A stretch of 64,000 bases of DNA, taken from the NCBI RefSeq assembly GCF_002368295.1, contig NZ_AP018248.1, positions 2,849,977 to 2,913,976 of the forward strand. The letters are read 5' to 3'. The stretch is from Tolypothrix tenuis PCC 7101 (GTDB taxonomy: Bacteria > Cyanobacteriota > Cyanobacteriia > Cyanobacteriales > Nostocaceae). Positions 1 to 9,298 of the stretch are shown here, in pieces. The notes beneath the pieces were generated by a model. It was not told the DNA's origin, ran no database searches, and saw only the letters and a program-made list of their open reading frames with translations. The position numbers were made by a program, and so were the translations under genes. The number at the start of each line of letters is the position of its first letter. The first letter of the stretch is position 1.

Positions 1-34
1 AGTCTGGTAAATCCGCTATATCTTGATAAGGCAT
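1..34 (-). CDS. N-terminus of a ChaB-like protein (cut by window edge)
   Basis: Only the first eleven codons are visible, reading MPYQDIADLPD from an ATG at position 34 on the minus strand. The ChaB family (putative cation transport regulators, about 60-80 residues) characteristically begins MPY followed by a short spacer and LPD, so the start matches well. The rest lies outside the window, so the family is inferred from this signature alone. It is divergent from the hydrolase gene that starts at 351. Confidence 0.45.
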   Translation of the reverse strand, partial: MPYQDIADLPD

Positions 35-254
35 AGATTTTCACTCTCACTGCTAGTTCTTACTCACTAGCTTTCATTGCGATTAGCGCTCTTTCATCTG
101 CCCCTAGCGATAAATACAACTCATACTGTGGTTAATTTCTAGAGGATAATCAAAAGCGATCGCACTTGTGAAAAAAATCAATTTTCCACAAAATTCACGA
201 CTCCGTTGAGAAACTACCCAATTATCATTTTCCCCCTCATCTCCTCAAAATGGA

Positions 255-337
255 TTTTGGGGAAAAGGTTAAAGATTAAGGGTTAAAGGTTTTCCTTTTC
301 CCATTCCCCTTTTTCCCCTTAACCCACAAGTATTGTC
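255..337. repeat. Dispersed intergenic palindromic repeat, family ending in CAAGTATTG
   Basis: A purine-rich run (GGGGAAAAGG, then GGTTAAAGG) is followed by its pyrimidine-rich complement (CCTTTTCCC, CCCCTTAACC) and ends in CAAGTATTG. The same layout recurs near 33073, 40966 and 57354, usually with the terminal core CAATACTTGTCG or its complement, so this is one dispersed non-coding repeat family. The rest of the 35-350 gap shows only one HIP1 octamer and nothing else I can name. Confidence 0.6.
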
Positions 338-350
338 ATCCCCCTTAACT

Positions 351-1148
351 ATGCCCAAAGTCCACGTTAACGGAATCGATTTATTCTATGACATCCAAGG
401 TAAAGGTGAGCCATTACTATTAATTTCCGGCTTTCTGTGCGATCATGCTTATTGGTCATTGCTGATGCCTTCACTGAAACAATATCAAGTAATTCGCTTC
501 GATAACCGAGGCTTTGGGCGAACTTCTGCACCTGATAGTCCCTACACTATTCAGCAGATGGCGACTGATGCTGCTGCACTACTAGAAACAATCGGCATTA
601 ATAAGATACATCTAGCAGGGCATTCAATGGGAGGCTTAATTGCTCAAGAACTTGCATTAGCACACCCAGAAAAAGTAAAAAATCTAATACTAATCTCATC
701 CTTAGCCAAGGGCGATGGTCGATTCAATAGTATTGTCTCCACCTGGGGAGAACTCCCCCGCACTCTCGACTGGAAAACTTACCAGCAAGTCATCTTACCG
801 TGGATATTTACTAATGAATTCTACTCTTTTCCTGGCATGATTGATGCGATAATTAAGATGGCGGTTAACTATCCATTTCCACCAACCCTTCATGGAATCT
901 ATCATCAAAGCCGCGCTATCGTGAACTGCGATACTACACAACGCCTCAAAGATATTTCATGCCCTACTTTAGTTATGGTAGGTAAACAAGATATTCTCAC
1001 ACCTGTAAAATTTTCTCAACAACTTGCCCAAAATATCCCCCAAGCGGAACTTGTAGTTCTCAACTCTGGTGGACATGGCTTTTTGATTGAATCACCGGAA
1101 GATGTCGCTGCTGCAATGCTAAAGTTTCTCTCAACTCAACAGTTTTAA
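351..1148 (+). CDS. alpha/beta-fold hydrolase
   Basis: A 265-residue single-domain alpha/beta hydrolase. The nucleophile elbow GHSMGG places the serine at residue 92; Asp214 (GKQDILTP) and His242 (GGHGF) complete a canonical catalytic triad, and GFLCDHAYW forms the oxyanion-loop region near residue 27. There is no signal peptide, so it should be cytoplasmic. I chose ATG 351 (MPKVHVNG) over an in-frame TTG at 333, because family members begin with this beta strand and the TTG lies inside the upstream repeat. Relatives include haloperoxidase-like and beta-ketoadipate enol-lactonase-like enzymes; the substrate cannot be read from sequence. Confidence 0.85.
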   Translation: MPKVHVNGIDLFYDIQGKGEPLLLISGFLCDHAYWSLLMPSLKQYQVIRFDNRGFGRTSAPDSPYTIQQMATDAAALLETIGINKIHLAGHSMGGLIAQELALAHPEKVKNLILISSLAKGDGRFNSIVSTWGELPRTLDWKTYQQVILPWIFTNEFYSFPGMIDAIIKMAVNYPFPPTLHGIYHQSRAIVNCDTTQRLKDISCPTLVMVGKQDILTPVKFSQQLAQNIPQAELVVLNSGGHGFLIESPEDVAAAMLKFLSTQQF

Positions 1149-1243
1149 GTAATTACTTAGCACTCTTAGGATTTTCCGAAATAGGAAATGTCTCTGATGT
1201 AGCTATAGAACAGCAAGATACATTAGAGCTAACTGGAATATTT

Positions 1244-1633
1244 ATGAAATCCTCTCCCCTAGCCTTAGCCGTTGTCATTGGTGCGCTTACCATTACCCAG
1301 AGTGCTTACGCTAACCAAAAGAATGTTCCATCTACAAACAGCCAGAATCATCAAGCTGCGGTTTTAGCAACAAAACCATTGTCATTGATTGGTAAATGGG
1401 GTTATAGTCTCAACCAAAATAATTCTCCCGCAACAAGCAACACAATTTTGCGAGAGCAAGATAGTGTATGCAAAAATCTTAACCCATTTGATATTATTAA
1501 AAACCCCAATATTTTATTTACGCCCTGTCAGCAACCAACAACTAAAACAACTGCTCAACTTTCAGAACCAATTGAGTATTTAAAAGTCCCACCACTCGAA
1601 TCTGGAATTAAGGTAACAGTTTCCAAATTCTAA
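1244..1633 (+). CDS. Small secreted hypothetical protein
   Basis: A 129-residue product I do not recognise. It begins with a typical signal peptide (MKSSPLALAVVIGALTITQS, cleavage probably after AYA), followed by a polar, Gln/Asn/Thr-rich low-complexity mature part. There are two cysteines (VCKN and TPCQ) that could form a disulfide in the periplasm or outside. No catalytic motif is visible. It lies 95 bp after the hydrolase on the same strand, but nothing shows co-transcription, and the ribosome binding site is weak. Confidence 0.55.
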   Translation: MKSSPLALAVVIGALTITQSAYANQKNVPSTNSQNHQAAVLATKPLSLIGKWGYSLNQNNSPATSNTILREQDSVCKNLNPFDIIKNPNILFTPCQQPTTKTTAQLSEPIEYLKVPPLESGIKVTVSKF

Positions 1634-1746
1634 AATTTATCATAAAAAATATTTTTGGTGTGGCAATTTATTACTATAAAACATTCTTTCTATTCAAGAT
1701 AGAACAGCAATATTGAATTGTTGGCTGTACAGATAATCTTAGGGTA

Positions 1747-1768
1747 GGGGCACAGAATATTGTGCCCC
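1747..1768. repeat. Perfect inverted repeat between genes
   Basis: GGGGCACA and TGTGCCCC form an 8-bp perfect stem around a 6-base loop. It sits between two convergent genes and could act as a bidirectional transcript end, though no T-run follows. A related GTAGGGGCACGG arm occurs in the element at 22809-22943. The rest of the 1634-1954 gap holds short STRR-like TTCGTAA/AATTACG heptamers near 1815-1840 and 1925-1950. Confidence 0.6.
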
Positions 1769-1954
1769 TGGTGTAATTCATGTACCTGAAATATAGTGAT
1801 TCTCAAAGGCTTCGTAATTAATAATTCGTAATTGTAGGCGGTTTCAAAAATTGAGATAAATTAGAGATAATTTCAAGCGGAACTGAAATCAATCTCAATT
1901 GCCTTTGGATAAATGCAAGGAAAAAATTACGAATTACGAATTACGAATTAGTAA

Positions 1955-3163
1955 TTAAATTACCGTTGCTGTGGCTTTCAAATCAAAAATCTTTTCGATG
2001 ATATCTTCCACAACTTTATCGGGTGTAGAAGCACCAGAAGTAATACCAACGGCGATTTTCCCATTTGGTAGCCAGTTATCTGTGGTGACTATATCTCCAG
2101 TTAATTGCCGATGTTCAATAGATTTTGCTGATTTAATTCGCTCTACGCAATCAATGTGATAAGAAGGAATTCCTCGCTCAAAAGCTATCTGTTGCAATTG
2201 TGTGGTGTTGGAAGAATTAAACCCACCAATTACTATCATCAAATCAAGATTTTGTTGCACTAAATCCAACATTGCATCTTGGCGTTCTTGGGTAGCATCA
2301 CAGATAGTATTAAAGCTTTGGAAATGTTGATTAATTTCTGTGGGGCCGTATTTGTGCATCATAGTCCGCTCAAATAGCTTACCAATTTGCTCAGTTTCGC
2401 CTTTGAGCATTGTTGTTTGGTTAGCAATCCCCACCCGTTCTAAATCTTTATCAGGATCAAATCCGGCTGAACAGGCTTTGGCAAATTTTTGCAGAAATTC
2501 TTCGCGATCGCCTCCGTGGAGAATATAGTTGGTAACATATTCTGCTTCCCGCATATTCAGCACAATCAGATATTTTCCTGCAAAGGAACTGGTAGCCACG
2601 GTTTCTTCGTGCTTGTATTTACCGTGAATAATCGAGGTATAGTCTACTTTTTTGTGCTTCTCGACGGTATTCCAAACTTTAGATACCCAAGGACAGGTTG
2701 TATCCACGATTTTGCAGCCTTTATCATGGAGAATCTGCATTTCCTGAACACTAGCCCCAAATGCAGGTAAGATGACTACATCTTCATTCTCAACTACAGT
2801 AAAGTCTTTTTTCCCCGCATTCACAGGAATAAATTTAACTTCCATCTCCTGCATTCGCTGATTCACAGAGGGATTGTGAATAATCTCATTAGTAATCCAA
2901 ATGCGCTCATTAGGGAAGTGCTGGCGGGTTTCATAAGCCATTGCTACCGCACGTTCCACACCCCAGCAGAAACCAAAAGCTTGCGCCAACAGAATTGTCA
3001 CCTCACCTTGTTCTAAAGTGTAATTGCGATCGCGAATCTGTTGGATTAAGTTACTCTGATACTCAGACTGTAACTGAGTAGCCACTTCCGCCTGATGACC
3101 AAATCCTTTGCGATTATAGTTTTCCGAATGTTGCAGGCTACGTTTAAAAGCTTTTGTATCCAT
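1955..3163 (-). CDS. ispH: 4-hydroxy-3-methylbut-2-enyl diphosphate reductase (IspH/LytB)
   Basis: The last enzyme of the MEP isoprenoid pathway. It uses a [4Fe-4S] cluster to reduce HMBPP to IPP and DMAPP, the precursors of carotenoids, phytol and quinones. At 402 residues it is the long cyanobacterial/plant type. The three cluster-binding cysteines are visible: Cys66 (GFCWGV), Cys157 (DTTCPWV) and Cys288 (TICDAT), together with the conserved HGKYKHEE and IGGFNSSNT segments. The ATG at 3163 gives the MDTKAFKRSL start typical of cyanobacterial IspH. It is a soluble enzyme, probably a monocistronic gene. Confidence 0.97.
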   Translation of the reverse strand: MDTKAFKRSLQHSENYNRKGFGHQAEVATQLQSEYQSNLIQQIRDRNYTLEQGEVTILLAQAFGFCWGVERAVAMAYETRQHFPNERIWITNEIIHNPSVNQRMQEMEVKFIPVNAGKKDFTVVENEDVVILPAFGASVQEMQILHDKGCKIVDTTCPWVSKVWNTVEKHKKVDYTSIIHGKYKHEETVATSSFAGKYLIVLNMREAEYVTNYILHGGDREEFLQKFAKACSAGFDPDKDLERVGIANQTTMLKGETEQIGKLFERTMMHKYGPTEINQHFQSFNTICDATQERQDAMLDLVQQNLDLMIVIGGFNSSNTTQLQQIAFERGIPSYHIDCVERIKSAKSIEHRQLTGDIVTTDNWLPNGKIAVGITSGASTPDKVVEDIIEKIFDLKATATVI

Positions 3164-3318
3164 TGGATTGTTCTAGTTAGTTCACCATCTCTCATTTTCT
3201 CTCGTCAAGACGCTAATGAGGTATGTAACATAACTTAAACTGCGGATTGGGTAATGGGTAATGGGTAATGGGTTGAAGATTTTTGACTGAGAACTCAGCA
3301 CTCATCACTCATCACTAA

Positions 3319-3522
3319 CTAATCGACTACCTTGATTAATCCGCCTTGTACAGCTTGAAAAACTTTATTGATTTGCAACATTTCCTGTTCGTTCAAATCA
3401 TCTTTAGATAGCAAAGCTGACATCAATAGCTGTTGGTCTTGGCGTGTAATTTTACGGATATTTAAGATACGCTCAAAGACAGCCTCTAACTGTACTTGGT
3501 TTATAGGCGCAGTGATTAACAT
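3319..3522 (-). CDS. Small conserved-looking hypothetical protein
   Basis: A 67-residue, mostly helical product, acidic to neutral, with no signal peptide, membrane segment or cysteine. I do not recognise the family. The sequence (VFERILNIRKITRQDQQLLM...) is balanced and lacks the low-complexity look of chance frames. The ATG is preceded only by a weak purine stretch. It lies upstream of ispH on the same strand, with GGGTAAT heptamers (about 3246-3274) between them, so co-transcription is doubtful. Confidence 0.6.
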   Translation of the reverse strand: MLITAPINQVQLEAVFERILNIRKITRQDQQLLMSALLSKDDLNEQEMLQINKVFQAVQGGLIKVVD

Positions 3523-3797
3523 ATTTTCTTAACAAAAATTACTTGATTTATATAATATCTATAGCTAAACTAACAATTTTTGATAAAGCTTGACATTAGT
3601 ACCTATACGGAAACCTCAAAGAGTATTAACTATAGCGGTTTTCATGTAAATGGAATAAACTACTCTATCCCCAGTACCCAATCACCAATCCCTCATCCCC
3701 AGTCCCCAACCCATTTGTGCTAGAATTTCGTGGCAAGTTTGAACTCTACAACTGGAACGCAACATAAGATCAGCCCAACATTGATGTAAATAATCAA

Positions 3798-5531
3798 ATG
3801 AACTCTGGACAACCATTAGGTTCAGTCACCCAAGGCTCTCTGACTGGAGGGTTAGAAGTAAGATTACACCCGGATATCTCTGTTGAAGATATGCGAGTGG
3901 GTAAGTTTTTAGTCGTGCAAGGGATGCGATCGCGCTTTTTCTGTATGCTGACAGATGTGGCGTTAGGAACGGCTAATGCCCGTATTATTGCCGATCCACC
4001 AAATTGGGAAGATACTTTTTTACGGGAAGTATTAGCTGGTAGCGGAACATACGGTACGATAAATCTCGCGCCGATGTTGATGTTTACCCCAGAAGAAGTT
4101 GAGGAATCTTTCTCACCTACAAATGGGAAATCAGCTAATCCTTTTACACCATCCATGACTGGTTTGGCTTCGTTTCAGCCTCAAACTAGCACCACAATGG
4201 AATTGTTACCAGTGAAAACGATTCCCAGTCATTTCAGCCAAGTCTACGAAGCAAGCGAAGAAGATTTTCGTCGTGTCTTTGGTTGGGAAGATGATACCCA
4301 AAGGAAAAACTTCTCTATTGGCAAACCGTTAGATATGGACGTGCCAGTCTGTATCGATTTAGATAGGTTTGTGGAACGGAGTAACGGAGTATTTGGTAAA
4401 TCGGGAACTGGTAAATCTTTTCTTACACGTTTAGTCTTAGCGGGGATAGTCCGGAAAAATGCGGCGGTAAATTTAATTTTTGATATGCATTCTGAGTATG
4501 GCTGGCAAGCCGTCTGTGAAGGCAAGCAATATAGTACAGTTAAAGGATTAAAACAATTATTTCCCGGTAAGGTGGAAGTTTACACCCTCGATCCCGAATC
4601 GACAAAGCGCCGGGGTGTACGCGACGCGCAAGAACTTTATCTAAGTTACGAACAAATAGAAGTTGAAGACGTGAAGTTATGTTCTCGTGATTTAGGACTC
4701 TCAGAAGCAGCCCTAGATAATGCGAATATTCTTTACGCTGAATATGGCAAGGCTTGGATTCTTCAGTTGTTGAACATGACTAACGAAGAAATCAAGATGT
4801 TTTGTGAGGAAAAGCGGGGACACCAAGGTTCAATTATGTCCTTGCAGCGTAAACTGCTGCGCTTAGATAACTTGAAGTATATGCGCGCCGCTTGTCCACA
4901 GAACTATATTAATCAAATTTTGCGATCGCTCGAAGCCGGCAAACACGTGGTAGTCGAATTTGGCTCCCAGTCGGATATGCTCTCATATATGTTGGTGACG
5001 AATATGATCACCAGAAGAATTCATAGCCATTATGTCAGCAAAGCCGAAAGATTTTTGCATAGTGGTAATGTGAGCGATCGCCCTACGCAACTTGTAATTA
5101 CCATTGAGGAAGCCCATCGTTTCTTAGATCCTGCGATCGTTCAAAGTACCATCTTTGGAACAATTGCCCGCGAAATGCGAAAATATTTCGTAACGTTACT
5201 AGTAGTTGATCAACGCCCATCTGGGATAGATAATGAAGTTATGTCCCAAATTGGGACTCGCATCACAGCCTTGCTCAATGATGAAAAAGACATTGACGCA
5301 ATTTTCACGGGAGTCTCTGGTGCGGGCAGCCTGCGATCGGTATTAGCAAAGTTAGATTCCAAGCAACAAGCCTTAATTTTAGGTCACGCGGTACCCATGC
5401 CAGTGGTAGTCCGTACCCGTCCCTACGATGCTACCTTCTACGCAGAAATTGGCGATCCCGCTTGGGAAGAAAAACCCGACGAAGAACTCTTCGCCGCAGC
5501 TGAACTAGCCAGAGCCGATTTAGGCTTTTAG
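3798..5531 (+). CDS. HerA-like / DUF87 P-loop ATPase
   Basis: A 577-residue ATPase of the FtsK-HerA superfamily. A beta-rich N-terminal region of about 120 residues (HAS-barrel-like) precedes the motor. Walker A GKSGTGKS lies near residues 200-207, and a Walker B-type strand with catalytic acid (LVITIEEAHR) near 432-441, followed by VVDQRPSGID. HerA proteins are hexameric DNA-pumping ATPases that usually work with a NurA nuclease in end resection. No nurA-like gene is next to it, so a recombination role is inferred from family only. Cyanobacteria carry this gene as a single locus, not obviously a defence system. The region upstream has CCCCAGT/CCCCAAT heptamers (about 3668-3715). Confidence 0.88.
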   Translation: MNSGQPLGSVTQGSLTGGLEVRLHPDISVEDMRVGKFLVVQGMRSRFFCMLTDVALGTANARIIADPPNWEDTFLREVLAGSGTYGTINLAPMLMFTPEEVEESFSPTNGKSANPFTPSMTGLASFQPQTSTTMELLPVKTIPSHFSQVYEASEEDFRRVFGWEDDTQRKNFSIGKPLDMDVPVCIDLDRFVERSNGVFGKSGTGKSFLTRLVLAGIVRKNAAVNLIFDMHSEYGWQAVCEGKQYSTVKGLKQLFPGKVEVYTLDPESTKRRGVRDAQELYLSYEQIEVEDVKLCSRDLGLSEAALDNANILYAEYGKAWILQLLNMTNEEIKMFCEEKRGHQGSIMSLQRKLLRLDNLKYMRAACPQNYINQILRSLEAGKHVVVEFGSQSDMLSYMLVTNMITRRIHSHYVSKAERFLHSGNVSDRPTQLVITIEEAHRFLDPAIVQSTIFGTIAREMRKYFVTLLVVDQRPSGIDNEVMSQIGTRITALLNDEKDIDAIFTGVSGAGSLRSVLAKLDSKQQALILGHAVPMPVVVRTRPYDATFYAEIGDPAWEEKPDEELFAAAELARADLGF

Positions 5532-6068
5532 GCATGAATTGCGCTATCCCCAATGCCCCATGCCCAATTCCCCATGTTCATTTCGTAACATCCCACCCTA
5601 CGACTAGAGAATCAGTTCGGTTATCTCCCTACATCTCGGCAACAGAAGCCGGGGTTTTCGCGTCACTATAGATATAGTAAGCAGTTAAAGGAATTTCAAA
5701 TTTTTTTGCCAAACAAACCGTTGTGCCCTATAATTGGAAGATTTATCTGGGCTACTTTACTATCCACCAGATTTATCGTATTATAATAAAAGTAAAACTC
5801 ATATCGACTTCGTATTTTATAGTTACCGCCCGTAACTAACGATCAGAAGAATTGTTGAAAAAAAGCCAGCGTATATCTAAATAGACTGCAAAATTTAGGG
5901 AGGGTAGGGGAACCTATCTCAGCGATACACCGTCATGTGAACGGCTGTATAAATTAATTACTTATAGTACCCCCCTATGTTCTGTGATATATGTACTTCC
6001 TTTGCTAATCCCCCCTAGTTTAGTGATTAAATATTCATTGTGTTTACGGAGTAGAGGACAACGCACCA
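5532..6068. other. Intergenic region upstream of the sigma factor gene
   Basis: A 537-bp gap without a gene. It starts with CCCCATG/CCCAATT heptamers (5550-5575), then becomes AT-rich. A small CCGT/ACGG hairpin lies near 5929-5943. A purine-rich GTAGAGGA just before 6069 is the likely ribosome binding site of the sigma factor gene. The length suggests a long 5' leader or several promoters, but I cannot point to a specific start site. Confidence 0.5.
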
Positions 6069-7052
6069 ATGCCTACTGTTAACACCGCAACCGAAAACCT
6101 AAACACCAAATTCACGGCTGATATGGTGCGAACCTATCTGCGAGAAATTGGTCGTGTGCCACTGCTAACCCGTGAGCAAGAGATTGTTTTTGGGAAGCAG
6201 GTGCAACAAATGATGACGCTACTGGACGCTAAAGAGGCGTTGGCGAAGAAGCTGCACCGCGAACCAAGTTTACCAGAGTGGGCGGAGCAAGTTCACCAAT
6301 CTGAAACTGAAGTGAAACAGACAGTAGCTCAAGGTAAACGCGCCAAGCAAAAGATGATTGAAGCGAACTTGCGCTTAGTAGTTGCTATTGCGAAAAAATA
6401 TCAGAAGCGCAATATGGAGTTTCTGGATTTAATCCAAGAAGGAACTCTCGGCTTAGAGCGGGGTGTAGAGAAATTCGATCCGATGCGTGGCTACAAGTTC
6501 TCGACTTATGCTTACTGGTGGATTCGCCAAGCAATTACGAGAGCGATCGCTCAACAAGGGCGTACTATCCGTTTACCGATCCACATTACCGAGAAGCTGA
6601 ACAAAATCAAAAAAGTACAGCGCGAACTAGCTCAAAAGTTAGGGCGATCGCCAAATCCGGCAGAAATTGCTCACGAACTCGAGCTAGAGCCTATGCAAAT
6701 CCGCGAGTATTTAAATATGGCTCGTCAGCCAGTTTCTTTGGATGTGCGCGTGGGTGATAACCAAGATACCGAACTACAAGAAATGCTCGAAGATGATGGC
6801 CCATCTCCAGAGTATTACACCACCCAAGAGTTTTTGCGCCAAGACTTGAACACCCTGTTGGCAGAATTAACTCCCCAACAGCGAGAAGTTCTAGCTCTAC
6901 GTTTTGGCTTGGAAGATGGTAATGAAATGTCTTTGGCGAAAGTTGGTGAAAGATTAAATCTCAGCCGCGAACGCGTTCGCCAGTTAGAGCATCAAGCTCT
7001 TGCTCATTTACGCCGCCGTCGTGCCAATGTCAAAGAATACGTTGCAAGTTAA
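6069..7052 (+). CDS. Group 2 RNA polymerase sigma factor (SigB/SigD type)
   Basis: A 327-residue sigma-70 family factor lacking region 1.1, as in cyanobacterial group 2 (non-essential, stress or nutrient-responsive) factors. Region 1.2 is at the N-terminus (DMVRTYLREIGRVPLL), region 2 includes NLRLVVAIAKKYQ and the 2.4 segment YKFSTYAYWWIRQAITRAI, region 3 follows, and region 4.2 ends the protein (MSLAKVGERLNLSRERVRQLE). It should direct core polymerase to -10/-35 promoters under particular conditions. Overall similarity points to the SigB/SigD branch, but I cannot assign the exact orthologue, so no symbol is given. A strong terminator follows. Confidence 0.95.
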   Translation: MPTVNTATENLNTKFTADMVRTYLREIGRVPLLTREQEIVFGKQVQQMMTLLDAKEALAKKLHREPSLPEWAEQVHQSETEVKQTVAQGKRAKQKMIEANLRLVVAIAKKYQKRNMEFLDLIQEGTLGLERGVEKFDPMRGYKFSTYAYWWIRQAITRAIAQQGRTIRLPIHITEKLNKIKKVQRELAQKLGRSPNPAEIAHELELEPMQIREYLNMARQPVSLDVRVGDNQDTELQEMLEDDGPSPEYYTTQEFLRQDLNTLLAELTPQQREVLALRFGLEDGNEMSLAKVGERLNLSRERVRQLEHQALAHLRRRRANVKEYVAS

Positions 7053-7075
7053 AAGCCAAATAACTTTTAACTGTG

Positions 7076-7106
7076 AGCCTCCTGAAATCAGGGGGCTATT
7101 TTTTTG
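7076..7106 (+). terminator. Rho-independent terminator of the sigma factor gene
   Basis: AGCCTCCTGA pairs with TCAGGGGGCT (nine of ten pairs) around a short loop and is followed directly by a run of seven T. It starts about 24 bp after the stop codon. Confidence 0.85.
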
Positions 7107-7139
7107 TTTGGTGTTTGGTGTTTGGTGTTTGGTGTTTGT
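7104..7139. repeat. Heptamer STRR (GGTGTTT)n
   Basis: Four to five tandem copies of GGTGTTT directly after the terminator, then CCAATTA/CCCATTA heptamers to about 7195. The remainder of the 7140-7581 gap is AT-rich with no gene that I can support; an open frame crossing it is made of repeat sequence. Confidence 0.75.
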
Positions 7140-7581
7140 TATTTCCCTTTCATCCCCCCATTACCAATTACCCATTACCCATTACCAATTACCCAATCTT
7201 TTTCCAAAAAATCTTTCGACATATTCCGTAATGAATGAATTCGTTGTTGTAGTTATATTTAGTGCTACTAAAGGGCTATATCGAAAGTGGATTTTTTGAG
7301 AAAAATATCAATATTGATTGCAATTTATTCTAAAAAAGAGATTTTTCGTAATTTTTCTTCTTACATCACCCAATCAGGTGAATCTGTAGGGTGAAGCAGA
7401 AAGTGGCTCTAGGACGATATTCTAGGTTTGCAAGTAAAAACTAAACAAAAATTTCCGTTTTAGGTATTTTTATTCCCTTGACAATATAAATCAAACCATT
7501 GAGGGAGCCTTCGTTACAAATACTTAGTTAAGTTCTAATAAGTTGCTGAGAGAGTAGTTAGTTTTTTAGAGGAGTAGTCAG

Positions 7582-8313
7582 GTGCTTAATAACATTTATC
7601 AGTTCTGTGCCTCTCGTCAGTTGAAAATGCCTGCTGTTGCTTTAGTTATGGCTCTTAGTGTTTTTAGTGAGCAAACTCAACCAGTATTCAGTCAGCAAAT
7701 AGAAGTAAATTCTCACAATAGTTCTGCTAGTTTGTTATCACAGCTAAGAGAAGTAAAAGGGCAGAGAAATCAAGCTTGGACAACTGCTGAAAGTAGCAAT
7801 AATATTGCTGAGTCTGTTACAAACCCCAGCGAAAAATCGAACTTTCAAACTTCAGCTAAAGACTTAAATAAAGCACCTCAAACCACAGCGATCGCTAGTA
7901 GTAACCAGAAATCTGCTAAAGAAGCTGCAAATGTGCCAATGAGTAATGTACCCAACCGAGACGGCGTTTATTTATACGGTCAATCACCAGCCGCAAACCA
8001 AATTGGACAAGGATATATTGTCTTTGAGAAGCGTCAAGGTAAAGTGAATGGTGCATTATATATGCCCAATTCAGAATTTAGCTGTTTTCAAGGCACAATT
8101 GACCGCTCTGGAGAATTGGCGATGACGGTTAATGGTTCCGCAGATGAAAGTACTTCCAATGAAGTAGCTACAAGGAACACAATACCTACCATTAGTGAAG
8201 AGGAGCTAAGTAGCTATCCTTACTCTGTGGCGCTACAAGATTATCATCAACTCAAGTCTATTAGTGCCAATGACCGCCGCATTTTGCAAATGTGTAATCA
8301 ATCTTCAAACTAG
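7582..8313 (+). CDS. Secreted hypothetical protein, conserved C-terminal half
   Basis: 243 residues from a GTG codon with a good ribosome binding site (GAGGAG about 9 bases upstream). The N-terminus has a hydrophobic signal segment (residues about 17-32, MPAVALVMALSVFSEQ) after a short basic lead. Residues 40-125 are a Ser/Asn/Gln-rich linker. From about residue 125 to the end a compact domain begins (PNRDGVYLYGQSP, then GYIVFEKRQGKVNGALYMPNSEFSCF, ending near MCNQ); it looks like a conserved cyanobacterial periplasmic domain, but I know no function. It is probably exported. Confidence 0.75.
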   Translation: MLNNIYQFCASRQLKMPAVALVMALSVFSEQTQPVFSQQIEVNSHNSSASLLSQLREVKGQRNQAWTTAESSNNIAESVTNPSEKSNFQTSAKDLNKAPQTTAIASSNQKSAKEAANVPMSNVPNRDGVYLYGQSPAANQIGQGYIVFEKRQGKVNGALYMPNSEFSCFQGTIDRSGELAMTVNGSADESTSNEVATRNTIPTISEEELSSYPYSVALQDYHQLKSISANDRRILQMCNQSSN

Positions 8314-8341
8314 TCCGCCGTGCGGAAGTCAAAAATTGTAG

Positions 8342-8361
8342 AGACGCGATTCATCGCGTCT
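8342..8361. repeat. Dispersed palindrome AGACGCGAT...ATCGCGTCT
   Basis: AGACGCGATTCATCGCGTCT is a near-perfect 20-bp palindrome 30 bp after the preceding stop codon. The same element occurs at 57554-57573 as a perfect palindrome. It is a common kind of small cyanobacterial intergenic repeat and may fold at transcript ends. Confidence 0.75.
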
Positions 8362-8523
8362 GTATTCAAGAGTCAAAAGTTAATATTTTTGCACATTGCT
8401 AAACTACGGGGTCTATCTGTTGGAGAAATCCCAAATCTCAAATTCAAAATTGTCTGATATGCAGCTTTATTTATAAATGATGAATGATGAGTTATGTTAA
8501 TTCGTCATTCATCATTCATCATT

Positions 8524-9201
8524 TTAATATTCGATTCCTGGTTGAGCTTTCACACCTTGATCGCGGAAAGGATGCTTCACCAGAGTCATTTCTGTCACTA
8601 AATCAGCTCGTTCAATTAACGCTGCTGGTGCGCCTCTACCTGTGAGAATCACGTGAGTAGCTTCAGGTTTCTGTGCTAAACCTGCTAATACTTGCTCAAC
8701 TTGTAAATAACCCATTTTGAGTGCAATATTAATTTCATCCAATAAAACTAATCGGAAGTCTGGGTTACGGATATATTCTAAAGATTTTTCCCAGGCGGCT
8801 TGCGCTTTATCTAAATCGCGATCGCGGTCTTGAGTTTCCCAAGTAAAGCCTTCGCCCATAGCATGAAATTCTAGCTGGTCTTGCCAATTACTGAACACCC
8901 GTTTTTCGGAAGGTTCCCACGCTCCTTTGATGAATTGGACGATCGCAACTTTATAGCCATGACCAAGCGATCGCAACACCATCCCCAAAGCCGCAGTTGT
9001 TTTCCCTTTACCGTTACCAGTATTAACAACAATTAATCCTTTTGTTGGTACAGCTTGTGCTATGCGCTGATCCTGAACTTCTTTCCGCCGTTGCATCTTT
9101 TTGCGGTATTGTTCATCACTTAAGGATGAAGACATTACCTCGTCAATTACACGTGCAATTTCTTTATCTGAATCGAATGCTTCTGGTGTGTCGTTTTTCA
9201 T
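8524..9201 (-). CDS. cobO: Corrinoid (cob(I)alamin) adenosyltransferase, CobO/BtuR type
   Basis: Transfers the adenosyl group of ATP to the cobalt of cob(I)yrinate diamide or cobinamide, giving adenosylcobalamin forms in the cytoplasm. The P-loop variant GNGKGKTTAALG is at about residues 62-73, typical of the CobA/CobO/BtuR ATP:corrinoid transferases, and LLDEINIALKMGYL and the C-terminal HPFRDQGVKAQPGIEY are family signatures. I start at ATG 9201 (225 residues), not the TTG one codon earlier. About 55 N-terminal residues precede the core, a usual extension in this group. The gene is not in a visible cobalamin operon. Confidence 0.93.
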   Translation of the reverse strand: MKNDTPEAFDSDKEIARVIDEVMSSSLSDEQYRKKMQRRKEVQDQRIAQAVPTKGLIVVNTGNGKGKTTAALGMVLRSLGHGYKVAIVQFIKGAWEPSEKRVFSNWQDQLEFHAMGEGFTWETQDRDRDLDKAQAAWEKSLEYIRNPDFRLVLLDEINIALKMGYLQVEQVLAGLAQKPEATHVILTGRGAPAALIERADLVTEMTLVKHPFRDQGVKAQPGIEY

Positions 9202-9298
9202 CAATTTGGTTTGAAGATACTGGCAATAACTTTAACAACGTAGAGAATGAAGTAAAATTTTGTTATTTAGTAAATTTTACTTACCTTATATTTGGAAG

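Noticed and set aside
3798..5531. HerA-like ATPase as a defence (HerA-Sir2/DUF4297) system
   Set aside because: No Sir2, DUF4297 or nuclease gene is adjacent; neighbours are housekeeping genes.
7000..7299. Plus-strand frame overlapping the sigma factor 3' end
   Set aside because: It overlaps the gene, a terminator and GGTGTTT heptamers, giving a low-complexity peptide.
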